This document shows, piece by piece, positions 63,554 through 64,000 of a DNA stretch of 64,000 nt. Source of the DNA: Rhizobium favelukesii (GTDB lineage: Bacteria > Pseudomonadota > Alphaproteobacteria > Rhizobiales > Rhizobiaceae); NCBI RefSeq assembly GCF_000577275.2, contig NZ_HG916852.1, forward strand, positions 2,111,001-2,175,000, given 5' to 3'. Below the pieces are notes generated by a model. That model saw only the letters and a program-made list of their open reading frames with translations. It was not told the DNA's origin and did not search any database. Positions within the stretch are counted from its first letter, which is position 1, and every line of letters starts with the position of its first letter. The position numbers and the translations under genes were made by a program.

Positions 63554-64000
63554 ATGGATGCCCGCGAAATGAAGATCAAAGCCGCCGAGGCGGCACTCGC
63601 TCATGTCGAATACGGCATGCGGCTTGGAATCGGAACCGGGAGCACTGCCGAAGAGTTCGTGCGCCTGCTCGCGGAAAAGGTTGCCACCGGTTTCAAGGTG
63701 GAAGGAGTGCCAACCTCTGAACGCACCGCGAGGCTTTGCCTCGAGCTTGGCGTTCCGCTGAAGTCACTCGATGAACTGCCCGAACTCGATCTGACAATCG
63801 ATGGCGCAGACGAGGTCGATTCCGACCTGACGCTCATCAAGGGGGGCGGTGGTGCACTGCTGCGCGAGAAGATCGTTGCTGCGGCATCGCAGCGCATGAT
63901 CGTCATTGCCGACGAGAGCAAACTGGTGGCGACACTGGGCGCCTTCGCGCTGCCGATCGAAATCAATCCGTTCGGGCTTGTCTCCACGCGCATGGCAATC
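63554..64000 (+). CDS. rpiA: Ribose-5-phosphate isomerase A (3' end beyond the window)
   Basis: The first 149 codons of a cytoplasmic enzyme that interconverts ribose 5-phosphate and ribulose 5-phosphate in the pentose phosphate pathway. Conserved parts seen are [49 protein letters not shown] and [13 protein letters not shown], which contain the phosphate loop and the catalytic Asp and Lys/Glu positions. The start [22 protein letters not shown] is normal. The promoter lies in the 191-base gap to gph. The gene leaves the right edge of the window. Confidence 0.94.
   Translation, partial: MDAREMKIKAAEAALAHVEYGMRLGIGTGSTAEEFVRLLAEKVATGFKVEGVPTSERTARLCLELGVPLKSLDELPELDLTIDGADEVDSDLTLIKGGGGALLREKIVAAASQRMIVIADESKLVATLGAFALPIEINPFGLVSTRMAI

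Overview
The window is a stretch of alphaproteobacterial chromosome, most likely from the Rhizobiaceae (Rhizobium/Ensifer-like). The evidence is the high-GC codon use, the many ABC importers, a Usg-family protein, a PleC/DivJ-type histidine kinase, a RirA-type iron operator, and the run fumC - L,D-transpeptidase - gph - rpiA, an arrangement I recall from rhizobial chromosomes. No rRNA, tRNA, CRISPR array, prophage or replication origin was seen. Genes are densely packed on both strands, often with 4-base stop/start overlaps.

Layout. 1-1.6 kb: ArsR regulator, SRPBCC protein, small membrane protein and acyl-CoA thioesterase, all leftward. 1.9-10 kb: a chemoreceptor, a membrane alpha/beta hydrolase, three small ORFs, a frameshifted PLP-dependent decarboxylase, DoxX, and a frameshifted PAS-GGDEF gene. 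10-19 kb: an extensin-like protein, a two-gene ABC exporter, an aspartic protease with a DUF1289 protein, cobS and cobT divergently arranged, diacylglycerol kinase, and a membrane histidine kinase. 19-25 kb: nuclease, uracil-DNA-glycosylase-like protein, Lrp regulator, and a ribose-type sugar ABC importer with an epimerase around a GntR-like operator. 25-31 kb: DNA-alkylation repair protein, a beta-hydroxyacid dehydrogenase and the ssu alkanesulfonate cluster. 31-36 kb: an iron-type ABC importer with two tandem binding proteins, facing a methyltransferase across a TGA-N9-TCA box.

36-44 kb: a GST-ArsR-SRPBCC operon with 27-bp repeats upstream, a TPR methyltransferase, DUF2270 and Usg proteins, a polar amino-acid ABC importer without its ATPase, and a complete insertion sequence with terminal inverted repeats and a 5-bp target duplication. 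44-54 kb: a Pro/Gln-rich OmpA-family protein, GNAT, mobB, mobA, a DMT transporter, an SDR, moaA, a DUF971 protein, LtrA, and a MarR regulator facing an alpha/beta hydrolase across a palindrome. 54-64 kb: a PPOX-fold protein, a diguanylate cyclase, class I and class II fumarases in tandem, an L,D-transpeptidase, gph and the start of rpiA.

Several sets of genes work together. ssuADCB takes up sulfonates and releases their sulfur. The iron importer and methyltransferase are probably jointly controlled by iron. mobA, mobB and moaA serve molybdenum cofactor synthesis. cobS and cobT act in cobalamin lower-ligand assembly. The extensin-like protein, OmpA-family protein and L,D-transpeptidase act at the envelope. 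The most unusual items are the iron importer with paired binding proteins that share an adjacent Cys-Cys motif, the related upstream DNA sequence at the two ArsR/SRPBCC loci, two decaying genes, and a few short coding-like stretches that conventional gene calls would miss.
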